From Microbacterium suwonense (GTDB lineage Bacteria; Actinomycetota; Actinomycetes; Actinomycetales; Microbacteriaceae), in the NCBI RefSeq assembly GCF_030296555.1, contig NZ_AP027728.1, positions 2,232,001-2,296,000 on the forward strand: a stretch of DNA of 64,000 nucleotides, written 5' to 3'. Position numbers and translations under genes: made by a program. Below the pieces are notes generated by a model. That model was given only the letters and a program-made list of their open reading frames with translations, made no database searches and was not told the origin of the DNA. Below are positions 38,625 to 47,298 of this stretch, one piece after another. How positions within the stretch are numbered: the first letter of the stretch is position 1; each line of letters begins with the position of its first letter.

Positions 38625-40781
38625 GTGACCGACGCCCGGGCGTGGCCCATTCGACCTAAATGGCACAGGTTGGAGACGCCGAAGTCGTATGCACAGCGCC
38701 AATGCGCAGCCGCAGGCATTCCGTTCGACTACGTCGAACGCGGACTTACGACTGAGGCCCGGCCGTACATCTACCGCGTTTGGGTCAACATGGCTGCTGC
38801 TGCGATGACAATCGAGGCCGCAGCCGGGCGTCCCGAAGGCCATTATCTCCGCATCAAGCGCATCGCTCAGCCCAATCCGACTCAGAACTACGCCGAACGA
38901 TTCCTCTGTCGCCTCTGCGCCGCGGGTGAGCGTGTAGAGCAAATTCCCCACGATCGCGAGAACTGGTGTCTACGGCACCCAGGTCAGCTCGTCTGGGTAG
39001 GCCCCGGTACCACGCCGGAGTCGCAGATCATCGTGCCATTCGACCCCCTACTGGCGAAGGCCGAGCGCACTTTCAGGCGTTTGGTCGCGACTGGCAGCGT
39101 TGACGCTGGATTGCACGCCCGGGTGTGGGAAATGGTGCGCGACAACGCGTGGCTGACCGAACCCGCCGGCTGGAAGACGACACTGCTCGAGTGCCTCGAC
39201 GACCACGAGGTCCGTGGGCGCGCAGCGTTGTTCGTCGAAACAATCACCACCTTGAAGGTGCTGTCCAACGAGCACGAGGTCGCACGGTGGAACTCGCTTC
39301 CCGCAGACGAGCTTCGCCCCGCAATTGTCGACGCGCTGCCGGCGATGCATGGGTCGACTCAAGTGCTCGTCGAGCGGATCGTGTTGTGGCTTCGCCCCCA
39401 TCGCCGGGAGGTTCGACCGACCCGCATCGATCCACTCGACGTTCCCCTGGACATCGTGGACGCGTCCGCGATCATCGATACGACCGCGCCGTATCCGCTG
39501 TGGATCAAGCGGCGTCCCCACGCCGTCGGCGAGTGGGACTGGGGCCGAAACGACGACGCTCGCGACCCATGGGATCCATCAGGCACTTCTGCGAAAGCAT
39601 GGTGGGTGTGCGACCAAGGGCACTCGTGGGAGTCGACGCCGTATACCAGAGCGATTTCCGGCTGCCCCTATTGCGCCACGCTGGCTATCTGGCCGGGACA
39701 GTCAGATCTCGGTACGCTGCACCCGGACCTCGCAAACGAATGGGACGATGCACCCGGAGCGAACGCTGGCGATCCGGATCACGTCAGCACAAGCTCCCGT
39801 CGCCGCATCAATTGGATCTGCGGCGTGGGGCATCGATGGAAGGCCTCAATCAACAACAGAGCGCGTCTAGGTTCCGGCTGCCCCTACTGCGGCGGCAGCC
39901 GCGCCACTCCGGGCGAAACCGACCTGACCACGCTGCGCCCGGACCTCGCCGCTGAGTGGGACCACCAGGGCAACGGCGCCCTGACACCCGACACGATCGG
40001 CGCCAGTTCGCCCCGACGGGTCTGGTGGGCCGGCGCCTGTGGTCATCGATGGCAAGCATCCATCTCGAATCGGTCTCGCGGCACAGGTTGCCCATATTGC
40101 GCTGGCAAGCGCGCTCTGCCCGGAGTCTCCGATCTCGCAACCCTTCGGCCCGATCTGGCTGCGGAGTGGCACAGTAGCAATGAACTTCGACCTGAGCACG
40201 TTCGTCCAAACTCCGGCAAGAAGGTCATTTGGGAGTGCGAACGCGGTCACTTATGGGAAGCAAAGGTCTACACCCGCTCACGTGCCAGCGAAGGATGCCC
40301 ATACTGCTCCGGACATCGCGTTATGCCCGGCGAGACAGACCTCGCCACGCTCCACCCAGAGCTCGCGCACGAGTGGGATGAGACGAACGTTCTGCGTCCG
40401 CAGGATGTAACCCCCGGTTCGCGTCGTGTCGCGACGTGGAGATGTGCGGAAGGTCACGTTTGGGAAGCGATCATCTCAAGCCGAACCGGGCGGAGACCGG
40501 CAGGGTGCCCCTGCTGCAAGGGCCATTACGCCGTCCCTGGCGTGAACGACCTGTTGACGCTGAGACCGGAGCTTGCGGCCGAGTGGGACGCGAGCAACAG
40601 AGGATCGCCTCAACTCGTGAAGCCGTCATCGAGCCGCAACGCGATCTGGCGATGCGCGAGCGGACACATCTGGGAAGCACCCGTGGCAAAGCGCTGCAAA
40701 GGCGACGGTTGCCCCGTTTGTCCGTCAGCTCCATCGCCAAGACCCAGTGATACCGATCGACCTCCGCTACCTGCTGCGTAA
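38625..40781 (+). CDS. tniQ: TniQ/TnsD-like target-selection protein with six zinc-ribbon repeats
   Basis: 718-aa protein. Residues 1-170 look like a TniQ domain (PIRPKWHRLETPKSYAQR; zinc-binding CRLCAAGERVEQIPHDRENWCLRHPG). A helical spacer follows, then from about residue 310 six repeats of about 65 residues: W-x-C-x-x-GH-x-W-x8-R-x-CPYC-PG-DL-TLHPxLAxEWD (the sixth is CASGH...CPVC). Such DUF4379-type treble-clef repeats probably read the attachment-site DNA. In Tn7 family elements the TniQ/TnsD protein guides TnsABC to a fixed target. Start GTG at 38625 overlaps the tnsC stop. The gene is convergent with the next one, overlapping by 15 bases. Confidence 0.82.
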   Translation: MTDARAWPIRPKWHRLETPKSYAQRQCAAAGIPFDYVERGLTTEARPYIYRVWVNMAAAAMTIEAAAGRPEGHYLRIKRIAQPNPTQNYAERFLCRLCAAGERVEQIPHDRENWCLRHPGQLVWVGPGTTPESQIIVPFDPLLAKAERTFRRLVATGSVDAGLHARVWEMVRDNAWLTEPAGWKTTLLECLDDHEVRGRAALFVETITTLKVLSNEHEVARWNSLPADELRPAIVDALPAMHGSTQVLVERIVLWLRPHRREVRPTRIDPLDVPLDIVDASAIIDTTAPYPLWIKRRPHAVGEWDWGRNDDARDPWDPSGTSAKAWWVCDQGHSWESTPYTRAISGCPYCATLAIWPGQSDLGTLHPDLANEWDDAPGANAGDPDHVSTSSRRRINWICGVGHRWKASINNRARLGSGCPYCGGSRATPGETDLTTLRPDLAAEWDHQGNGALTPDTIGASSPRRVWWAGACGHRWQASISNRSRGTGCPYCAGKRALPGVSDLATLRPDLAAEWHSSNELRPEHVRPNSGKKVIWECERGHLWEAKVYTRSRASEGCPYCSGHRVMPGETDLATLHPELAHEWDETNVLRPQDVTPGSRRVATWRCAEGHVWEAIISSRTGRRPAGCPCCKGHYAVPGVNDLLTLRPELAAEWDASNRGSPQLVKPSSSRNAIWRCASGHIWEAPVAKRCKGDGCPVCPSAPSPRPSDTDRPPLPAA

Positions 40782-41051
40782 GTCCGGGATCGCGTCTGGA
40801 ATGAGATCATCGAGAGACATGCCCAGTACCTGCGAGATCGCCAGGACCGTGCGCAAGGTCGGGTTCGCCGGACGCCCGGGCCGCGACTCGCCCTTCTCAT
40901 ACTTCTGGTAGGTGTAGCGGGTGAGCCCTGCGCGATAGGCCACCTGTTCTTGGCTGAGCCCGGCACCCTCGCGGGCGCGGCGAAGCGATGTGGCCAACCG
41001 CTGAGCGTAGGCAGCCCATTCCCTGTCAGCGATGTCGTCTCCGTGGCCCAC
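40767..41051 (-). CDS. XRE-family transcriptional regulator
   Basis: 94-aa helix-turn-helix protein: LATSLRRAREGAGLSQEQVAYRAGLTRYTYQKYEKGES with a C-terminal LRTVLAISQVLGMSLDDL. GTG start at 41051; a GACGCT box is 6 bases upstream. It is divergent from an unknown gene, with a cluster of TATGGCC-type sites between them, and probably represses both directions. Phage-like and plasmid-like elements often carry such controllers for restriction or defence cargo. Confidence 0.88.
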   Translation of the reverse strand: MGHGDDIADREWAAYAQRLATSLRRAREGAGLSQEQVAYRAGLTRYTYQKYEKGESRPGRPANPTLRTVLAISQVLGMSLDDLIPDAIPDLRSR

Positions 41052-41081
41052 ATCCTCAGCGTCGCTAGGGGCACCTACCGA

Positions 41082-41120
41082 TATGGCCTATTCCGTATGG
41101 CATAATTTCGGAGGCCATAC
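41082..41120. promoter_or_regulatory. operator cluster between the XRE regulator gene and its divergent neighbour
   Basis: TATGGCC (41082), GTATGGC (41095) and the inverted GCCATAC (41114) form at least one inverted pair around the -10-like box CATAAT (41101-41106) for the plus-strand gene. The XRE protein is the likely binder. Confidence 0.6.
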
Positions 41121-41178
41121 GAAACAATCAACGCCCATCGGACTCCTCCGCTTCCTTGCACGTGTGCTGCCCAGCCCG

Positions 41179-41745
41179 ATGACTACCGGTCGCGTCGCGG
41201 GCGAGGCTCGTGCAGCGACCGCGAATGCGACTGCGGCCATGGCATCCGACTCTTACCCCATCTGGTGGCGGGGCATCGACGTGCCACCGCCTGCCGAGTG
41301 GACCTACATGTTCGAGTCCTTCACGGGTGACGACACAGGCGATGAATGGGCGCTGGCTGCGGCGATCTTCATCGCGCAGACGCGGCGACGCACAGGCCTC
41401 GGACCGACGTTCGCAGAGTTGTTCGCACATCTCATGCCAGAAACCCATGGCCTACCCGCTCCTTTCCCTCGCGAGATGGAGTTCATAGAGCGGCGACGCG
41501 CTGTCGCTGCTTTCCGAGGTCACGTCACCATCGACTGGCGCCGCCGCGGGCTCATCAGCTTCGACAAGGGCGTCACACGGAGCCTGCGGGTCGGGCGCGC
41601 ATTCCGCGAACGATCGCGGCACCGACAACTGGCACGTCTCGCAGGAATGCCGAGGCTTGAGAACGGAATGTCGGATCCCGCGGCTATGAATGGATGCGAA
41701 CGCGCGGAACGGCCCATCGCAGACGCGCGATCGAAAGGTGAGTGA
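41179..41745 (+). CDS. hypothetical island protein
   Basis: 188-aa soluble protein of unknown function. It contains YPIWWRGIDVPPPAEWTYMFESF, a helical middle (EWALAAAIFIAQTRRRTGLGPTFAELFAHL) and a basic C-terminal part with VTIDWRRRGLISFDKGVTRSLRVGRAFRERSRHRQLARL, a winged-helix-like layout. Upstream starts are possible; ATG 41179 is the first reasonable ATG after the promoter. The next gene begins at or just after its stop. Divergent from the XRE gene, so probably controlled by it. Confidence 0.6.
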   Translation: MTTGRVAGEARAATANATAAMASDSYPIWWRGIDVPPPAEWTYMFESFTGDDTGDEWALAAAIFIAQTRRRTGLGPTFAELFAHLMPETHGLPAPFPREMEFIERRRAVAAFRGHVTIDWRRRGLISFDKGVTRSLRVGRAFRERSRHRQLARLAGMPRLENGMSDPAAMNGCERAERPIADARSKGE

Positions 41746-41753
41746 TCGGAACG

Positions 41754-42146
41754 ATGGAACAGAGCGAGTACCCACCCGACATGCAGCGCCTGATCGATCG
41801 CATCGCGCCGGGATGGCCCCCGATCCTCGACGTCAGCTCCGGCTGGTACCCACTGCTGGCGCGACTCGACGCTCACCTGCGCACGATCACACCGGGGTAC
41901 GTTCTACAGCAGTGCAAGTCGAAGTTCGGTTCACTGTCGTTCTACGCCACGCCGTCGGACGACGTCAGCGAGTACAACGAAGAATTCAACGACGCGATCC
42001 GCGCCGCCGAATGGGAGAGCATCGAGACCTGTGAGGTGTGCGGGGCACCCGGAGCCCAGTACGTCATCAACCTGTGGGTTTCGGTGCTGTGTCCTGAGCA
42101 CCACGACAGAGCGACCGGCACTACCGACCACACGGACCCCAAGTAG
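41754..42146 (+). CDS. hypothetical protein with a C-terminal zinc-finger-like motif
   Basis: 130-aa protein of a widespread but uncharacterised type: GWYPLLARLDAHLRTITPGY, QCKSKFGSLSFYA, then CEVCGAPG and LCPEHH (CxxC ... CxxH), probably a metal site. Similar small proteins accompany mobile or polymorphic-toxin loci; the role is unknown. A GTG at 41742 that overlaps the previous stop would add four residues. Confidence 0.6.
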   Translation: MEQSEYPPDMQRLIDRIAPGWPPILDVSSGWYPLLARLDAHLRTITPGYVLQQCKSKFGSLSFYATPSDDVSEYNEEFNDAIRAAEWESIETCEVCGAPGAQYVINLWVSVLCPEHHDRATGTTDHTDPK

Positions 42147-42637
42147 CCTGCGGAGGACTTGGCGATTCCGCCTCACTCCCCATGGCATCTCCGTCAACGG
42201 CACGTTTGGTAGGACGTGAGGCCCGATCGACGCCGGCGTCCGAGCCCTGCAGCATACTCAGAAACCGTCCGCGACCGGGCTCGCGTAGGACGAGAGCGCG
42301 AGTACAAAACCCGAGACGTTGAAAGCGTTGCCGGCGCTGCTGCGGCGGCGGTGGCATCTGCGGCCGCACGACTCTTCGTCGCCCGAAGTCACGTTCGCAT
42401 GCGAGATCTGCTCCACGCCAAGGCATCAGTTCCAGCCGCGCAGGTGGCTACGGAAAGCTCTTCGCCCTCGCGCCTATGGAATGCAGCGAAGCTGTCGCCC
42501 GAGTCCTTCAGTAGATCGCGACGTGCGTCGAGGCACCGCGCGGGTGTCGCAAGAAATCGTATGGATCCATAGCCTGCACTGACGTGCCCGGCGAGCTACT
42601 CTGGAGTGACCCCGTTCCGCACTGAAGGGACCCCCGC
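42147..42637. other. 490-base gap before the GHKL gene
   Basis: No firm gene. A plus-strand frame from a TTG at 42319 to 42582 (87 aa) contains CEICSTPRHQFQPRRWLRKAL, which looks like part of a zinc ribbon and might be a real small or truncated gene. A TACTCT -10-like box at 42597-42602 and a GAAGGGA ribosome site serve the downstream ATPase gene. Confidence 0.45.
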
Positions 42638-44088
42638 ATGGACCGGATTCATCGGCGCGACGACAGCCTTGTCATGCCCGAGAACTTCATCCGCGCCGTC
42701 CGAGAATCTGGCTACCTGAGCGTGTCGAGCGCTCTTGCCGAACTCGTCGACAACTCCCTCCAGGCTGGCGCAACGCTCGTCGACATCCAGGTCGATCGAG
42801 ACGCCGACCGCAACCTGCCCCGGATCAGCATCGAAGACAACGGCGGCGGCATGGACACAGCAGAACTAGCAGCGTGTCTGCGCTTCGGGGGCTCATCACG
42901 GTTCGATGCACGCGATTCCTTCGGCAGATTCGGGATGGGGCTTCCTCCGCGTCCCTCAGCCAGGCGCGACGAATCGAGGTCACCGCATGGCGGCCGGGAT
43001 CTACCGCGCAGTCCGTGACGCTCGACGTCGACGCCGTCGTGACTGGCCACCCTGCCGATCTCGCCCCGTCGCCAGGCGCAGCCGGCGAGTCACCGTCGGG
43101 CTGCCGAGTGGTCTGGCACGACTGCGACCGCATCGAGTACAAGCGTCTGGCATGGCTTGAACGCGCGCTCCACAAAGACCTTGGACGGATGTTTCGCCGC
43201 TTCCTCGCTGGCGCGTTCACGCTGCGCATCAACGGCAGCATCGTCGAGGCCTTCGACCCGACGATGCGGTCGACGACGCTCCACGGGCACACCGCGCGGC
43301 TCGCGTTCGAACCGCTCCACTACGAGATCGCGACCGCCAGCGGATCGACCAGCCATGTCACGGTCACCTTCACCACGCTGCCGGTCGCACAATGGCACAA
43401 CCTCGACAACACCACAAAACGTCGCCGCGGCATCGTCGGAGGCGGCGGCGTATCGATCCTCCGCGCGGGACGAGAGATCGCGAACGGTTGGCACCTGATG
43501 GGCGGTAAACGCAAGGAGAACTACGACGACTGGTGGCGATGCGAGCTCGAGTTCCATCCGGCGCTTGATGAGCACTTCGGCATCACCGTCAACAAGCAGG
43601 GGATCCGCCCCAGCGCCACGCTCCGAGAGGCCCTCGAGCCGGAGCTCGAGTCTGTCGCTCGGATCCTGAACGCCCGGGTGAGGCAGGCGTTCGAAGAGGT
43701 AAAGTTTGAGGCCGCGGTCCAGGGCTCCTGCCGGATCGCTGGTGCCGCGGATGCGGATCTGCCCGTGATCCGCTCCCACGGGCGTGCTCACGGCGCGCTG
43801 AGCTACCGCTTGGGCGCCAACCAATTGACCGGAGATTCCATGTTCGACCTGACGCTGCGGCAACGCCTCCTCGACGTCACAATGAACACCGATCACCCGG
43901 GCTACACCGCGCTGTACCGGCCCCTACAGGAGATGGGCGACGCCGCCGCGCCAGTACGCACCGCCCTCGACCTGCTTCTGCTGTCCTTCGCACGATCCAT
44001 CGCCGCCGCCGGCGCCCACGAGGAGGACTACCGAACCCTACTGCTGGAATGGGGCACCACATACGGGCGGATGCTGGAGAAGTCGTGA
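42638..44088 (+). CDS. GHKL (histidine kinase/Hsp90-like) ATPase, one frameshift
   Basis: About 483-aa ATPase with the Bergerat fold: N-box LAELVDNSLQAGA (residues 32-44), G1 box IEDNGGGMD (near 66-74) and G2 box SFGRFGMGLP (near 94-103). Right after the G2 box the frame is lost near 42943; one added C (CTTCCCTCC) restores SASLSQARRIEVTAWR and the long C-terminal part, including HFGITVNKQGIRPSATLREALEPEL. No histidine-kinase phosphorylation domain is seen, so it resembles MORC/Hsp90-type motors, known from defence loci. Its stop overlaps the DUF4338 gene start (GTGA), so both are made together. Confidence 0.8.
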
Positions 44089-46113
44089 CAGACGAAGACG
44101 AGACGAAATACGTCAACATCTCCCTCCCGGCCGGAACATCACGGACTGAACGCGAGGGATTCCTCCGCCTCTGCAAGGTGCTCTCCACCGCCCCCTCGAT
44201 CCCCGGCGGCGCGTGGTCCGAGAGCGCCTGTTCGAGGAGGCAGAGATCACTGATCTCTACAATCGCCCCACGCTCGGCGCGGCCGCGCACACGCTCATCG
44301 ACCTCGCCGAACAAGGGTGGACGCTCAAGCTGTACCGGCACGGCCCACTGCTCATGCCCCCTCCTTCGAACCCCGATCCCGAGACAGAGAAGGCCCGCAT
44401 CCGGCGGCAGGAGCACCTTCGACGTGACCCCCAGCTCCGCCAACCGAGCGTGCGCCGATTCATCGAACGCATGGAGAAGCCTCGCGAGTATGCGGGCGGG
44501 CTGGTCTCGATCTTCAACTTGATGCGTGATGGTCGAGAGCTTGCCGACGCGCTAGAGACCGCGGAAAACCCGAGCGCCGTGATCCAGCCGTACGTGCAGA
44601 TCGTCGACAGCGGGAAATGCGAGCACACCGGACTCGCCCTCCACGACATCTGGCGGTATTTCCGCCACACCTGGTCGAACGCGTACTTCACCGTGCCCGG
44701 ACGGTCCATGCCGATCCTGGTCCGCGACGCCGCCACCGCGCACCATGCGGTCATCGGACTCGCCGCCATCTCCAGCCCCGTCGTTCAGATCGCCGAACGC
44801 GACCAGTGGATGGGATGGGACACCGACACCTTCCTCGAATCGATCCGCGAGACGCCGACACAGAAGATGGCGCAATGGCTGTCCACTCGGATCGACACGC
44901 AACTCCACGAGATCTATCTCGAGGATCTGCTCAACGACGACATCCTCCAACCCACCGCGCTTCAACAGCCCACTCTCGAAGCCGTCGCGCTCCTGCGCGC
45001 CGACGCTGAACGACACCGGCAGAAGCACCACCGCACGCCGTTGCGTGAGGTTCGACAGATCGAACGAGACAATTGGACCGAACGGGCCCTCACTCCCCTG
45101 TTCCGAAGCAAACGGGCAACGGCGCTCGCGGACACGCTGGAGACTTCCTCGTCCTGCACCCCTACCTGCACCCCACACCGACCGCCGAGGGTCTCGCGGC
45201 GGCGTTGAAGGACAGCAAGGCGAGGACGCAAGTCCGTCGGCTTGTGCGGCGCGCGCGGGGCGAAAGGGTGGGGACGGTCATCGCGGATCTGACGGTGTGC
45301 GGGGCGGTGGCGCCGTACAACGCGCTGGCTGCCGGAAAGCTCGTCGGAGCGTTGGCCGTCTCCCCGAAAGTGATCTCCGCCTACCGAACCAAGTACGCGC
45401 GGCCCAGTGAGATCGCGTCCGCGATGGCCGGGCGAAGCGTCGAACGCGAGTCGCGCCTCTCCTTTATCAGCACCACCTCGCTGTATGGCAGCGGATCCAG
45501 TCAATACAACCGGCTGCGGTGGCCGGCCACGGTGATGGGCGGACCGGACGACCAGCAGATCAGCTTCCATCAACTCGGACGCTCCCGGTCCTTCGGCACG
45601 TCACAGTTCACGGACGACACCGTCGACGCGCTCGTCCGACTGTCCCGATTGCAGGGCGCAACCGTCCGAGTCAACAGCCTGTTCGGCGAGGGCGTCAGCC
45701 CGCGGTTGCGGAAGGTTCGGCTCGGTCTTGCTGCGCTCGGATGGTCAAGCAACGAACTACTCAAGCACGGCCGCGAGAGAATCGTGTACGGGGTGCGGCT
45801 CGTCGAAAATCTCCGCGACTACTCGCTCGGCATCGACCCGGACCCCCGTTATCTCGTGGATCCCGAGCAAGTCGACGGGGAGGCCGCGGTCGCGCAGTGG
45901 TGGTTCGAACGCTGGGGAGGACGCCGCGCCGGTCAGGCCGCTGTCGCCGAGTCGATGCGCGCCCACCGGTTGGTGCGCCCTCTCCGGCACGGTGCACGCG
46001 TGCCACTTCCCGACGTCGAGGATGCGCCGTCCGAGCAGACGCCGCCAGCGACCGACCAGCAGGCTTGTCTACCGGGACACCACGGACAGGATCTCGGAGC
46101 TGCTGGTTACTGA
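44085..46113 (+). CDS. DUF4338 protein (DruA type), two frameshifts
   Basis: About 676-aa protein carrying the DUF4338 domain that defines DruA of Druantia type I. Seen: LHDIWRYFRHTWSNAYF near residue 190, PGRSMPILVRDAA, HHAVIGLAAISSPVVQIAERDQWMGW, and late GTVIADLTVCGAVAPYNALAAGKLVG near residue 400 with SPKVISAYRTKYARPSEIASAMAG. Two lost bases interrupt the frame: near 44214 (GCGTGG, one G restores GAVVRERLFEEAE) and near 45147 (CTGGAG, one G restores TLGDFLVLHPYL). The GTG start at 44085 lies in the stop of the GHKL gene. The 3' end overlaps the convergent nuclease gene by 45 bases. Confidence 0.8.
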
Positions 46114-47298
46114 GGCGATCAGAGCATCCGCCTCGTCAGGGTCGATGGTGCGTTTCACACCCAGGATCCGCACCTGCTCACCGACCGGCAAGGTGAACGA
46201 CGGGTGGGGCGTGCGCACGAGTAGGTCGCTGCCAGTGCGCCGCTCCCGCAGCACCCAACTCTTTACGCCGTGCTCTCGCAGCACCGTCCCCTCCACGTCG
46301 TACCAGCCGCCGTCGACAACATCCACGGTGTTCGAGGCGCCCCCTTCCCAGTACGCGTCGCACAGGCCGCGCACGTCACACGCGCCGCACTGCTCCCCCA
46401 CGACGGCTGCCGGACGGTCCGCGGCAACCATAGCGTCGGCGCGACCGACCCTGGCGGCCACCTCCGCGCGGAGCTCCGCGAGTTCCGCCTCCGTCGGGAT
46501 GGCCACCACCACATCCCGGTGCGGGTACGCGACAACCAGCGCGGTCACCGGGAGAGCGTCGGGGTTGCTTTCGCGGTCATCCGTCCACAACAGCGCGTAC
46601 AGCCGGAGCTGGTCGCGGTGCGTCGGGGCCTCGGCGCCTGTCTTCGTGTCCGTGATCTCTGCGCCGTCGGCGTCGACGCTGAGCACGTCGACGCGACCTT
46701 TCACACGCAGGTGCGCGGCCACCAGTTCGCGTTCGGGATGGGTACCTCCCCGAATCGGGTAGCGCTTCAAGGGTAGCCGTGTCGGCGCACCGGCCGGTGC
46801 GGGCGTGGGATGAGGGTGTAGCGTCATGCGATTGAGGTAACTCTGGATCTGTTCGCGCGCCTCCGGCAGCCAGTCCGAGAGGGCACGGTCGACCTGCTCT
46901 CGCCGGTCCGCGCTGATCCGAGGGTTGCCATCGAGTCGTCGTAGTTGTTCATCGAGGGTGCGCTGCGCGACGGCCGTGTAGCCTCCGAGATCCCGCAGCA
47001 CCGTGACGGCGTCGGCGGTCCGCGGCGAGACGCAGCCCGCCGTAATCAGTGCGGTGACGATAATCTGCAGCGCCCCGTGCACCACGTCACCCTTGATCGC
47101 GGGCAGGTTCGGCAGCCGCGGGTACCCGCGCTGCTTCCACAGATCCGGGTAGTCCGCTCGTGCCAGGGCGAATCGGCGCGGGCAGGTCTCGGCTTCCTTC
47201 AGCGAGGAGTAGCTCCACATCGCCGGTACGGCCGGCAGGACCGCCGGACCATGGCTGATGCCGGTGTCGTAGAGTCTCATCTCGTTCAGCTCAGCCAC
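46069..47298 (-). CDS. PD-(D/E)XK nuclease with a Cys cluster (Cas4/AddB-like)
   Basis: 409-aa nuclease of the RecB/Cas4 type. Seen: [22 protein letters not shown] near residue 30, GDVVHGAL (catalytic-helix His), [23 protein letters not shown] with the Asp and Asp-x-Lys of the active site near residues 200-218, QLRLYALLW (motif QxxxY), and a [10 protein letters not shown] cluster near residue 300 which, with the early Cys, can bind an Fe-S cluster. A C-terminal OB-like domain follows. The GTG at 47298 overlaps the helicase stop by 13 bases; an ATG at 47280 is an alternative. Last gene of the five-gene operon, so it acts with the helicase. Confidence 0.85.
   Translation of the reverse strand: MAELNEMRLYDTGISHGPAVLPAVPAMWSYSSLKEAETCPRRFALARADYPDLWKQRGYPRLPNLPAIKGDVVHGALQIIVTALITAGCVSPRTADAVTVLRDLGGYTAVAQRTLDEQLRRLDGNPRISADRREQVDRALSDWLPEAREQIQSYLNRMTLHPHPTPAPAGAPTRLPLKRYPIRGGTHPERELVAAHLRVKGRVDVLSVDADGAEITDTKTGAEAPTHRDQLRLYALLWTDDRESNPDALPVTALVVAYPHRDVVVAIPTEAELAELRAEVAARVGRADAMVAADRPAAVVGEQCGACDVRGLCDAYWEGGASNTVDVVDGGWYDVEGTVLREHGVKSWVLRERRTGSDLLVRTPHPSFTLPVGEQVRILGVKRTIDPDEADALIASVTSSSEILSVVSR

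Larger units (their letters stand above)
36113..38628 (+). pseudogene. tnsC: TnsC-like AAA+ ATPase gene interrupted by an ISL3 element
   Basis: Target-selection ATPase of a Tn7-like transposon, split by the IS at 37026-38483. The 5' part (36113-37025) encodes Walker A MVSAPMFYGKTEL and Walker B KLLVIDEAHNL. The 3' part (38492-38628) encodes ILDDPDRTSEKVTRERVFAVL and ends LVEAA. Removing the IS and one copy of the 8-bp duplication CCTTATGG restores an unbroken 349-aa frame through ERLMASILDD. Its stop overlaps the tniQ start (GTGA). In this state the protein is truncated before its last 45 residues and gains three IS-encoded words, so transposition is doubtful. Confidence 0.9.

Noticed and set aside
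42319..42582. Zinc-ribbon-like 87-aa ORF
   Set aside because: It contains CEICSTPRHQF, but starts with TTG without a ribosome site and may be a remnant or chance frame.
46069..47298. Cas4 of a CRISPR adaptation module
   Set aside because: The nuclease has Cas4-like motifs, but there is no cas1, cas2 or array; its partner is the DUF1998 helicase.
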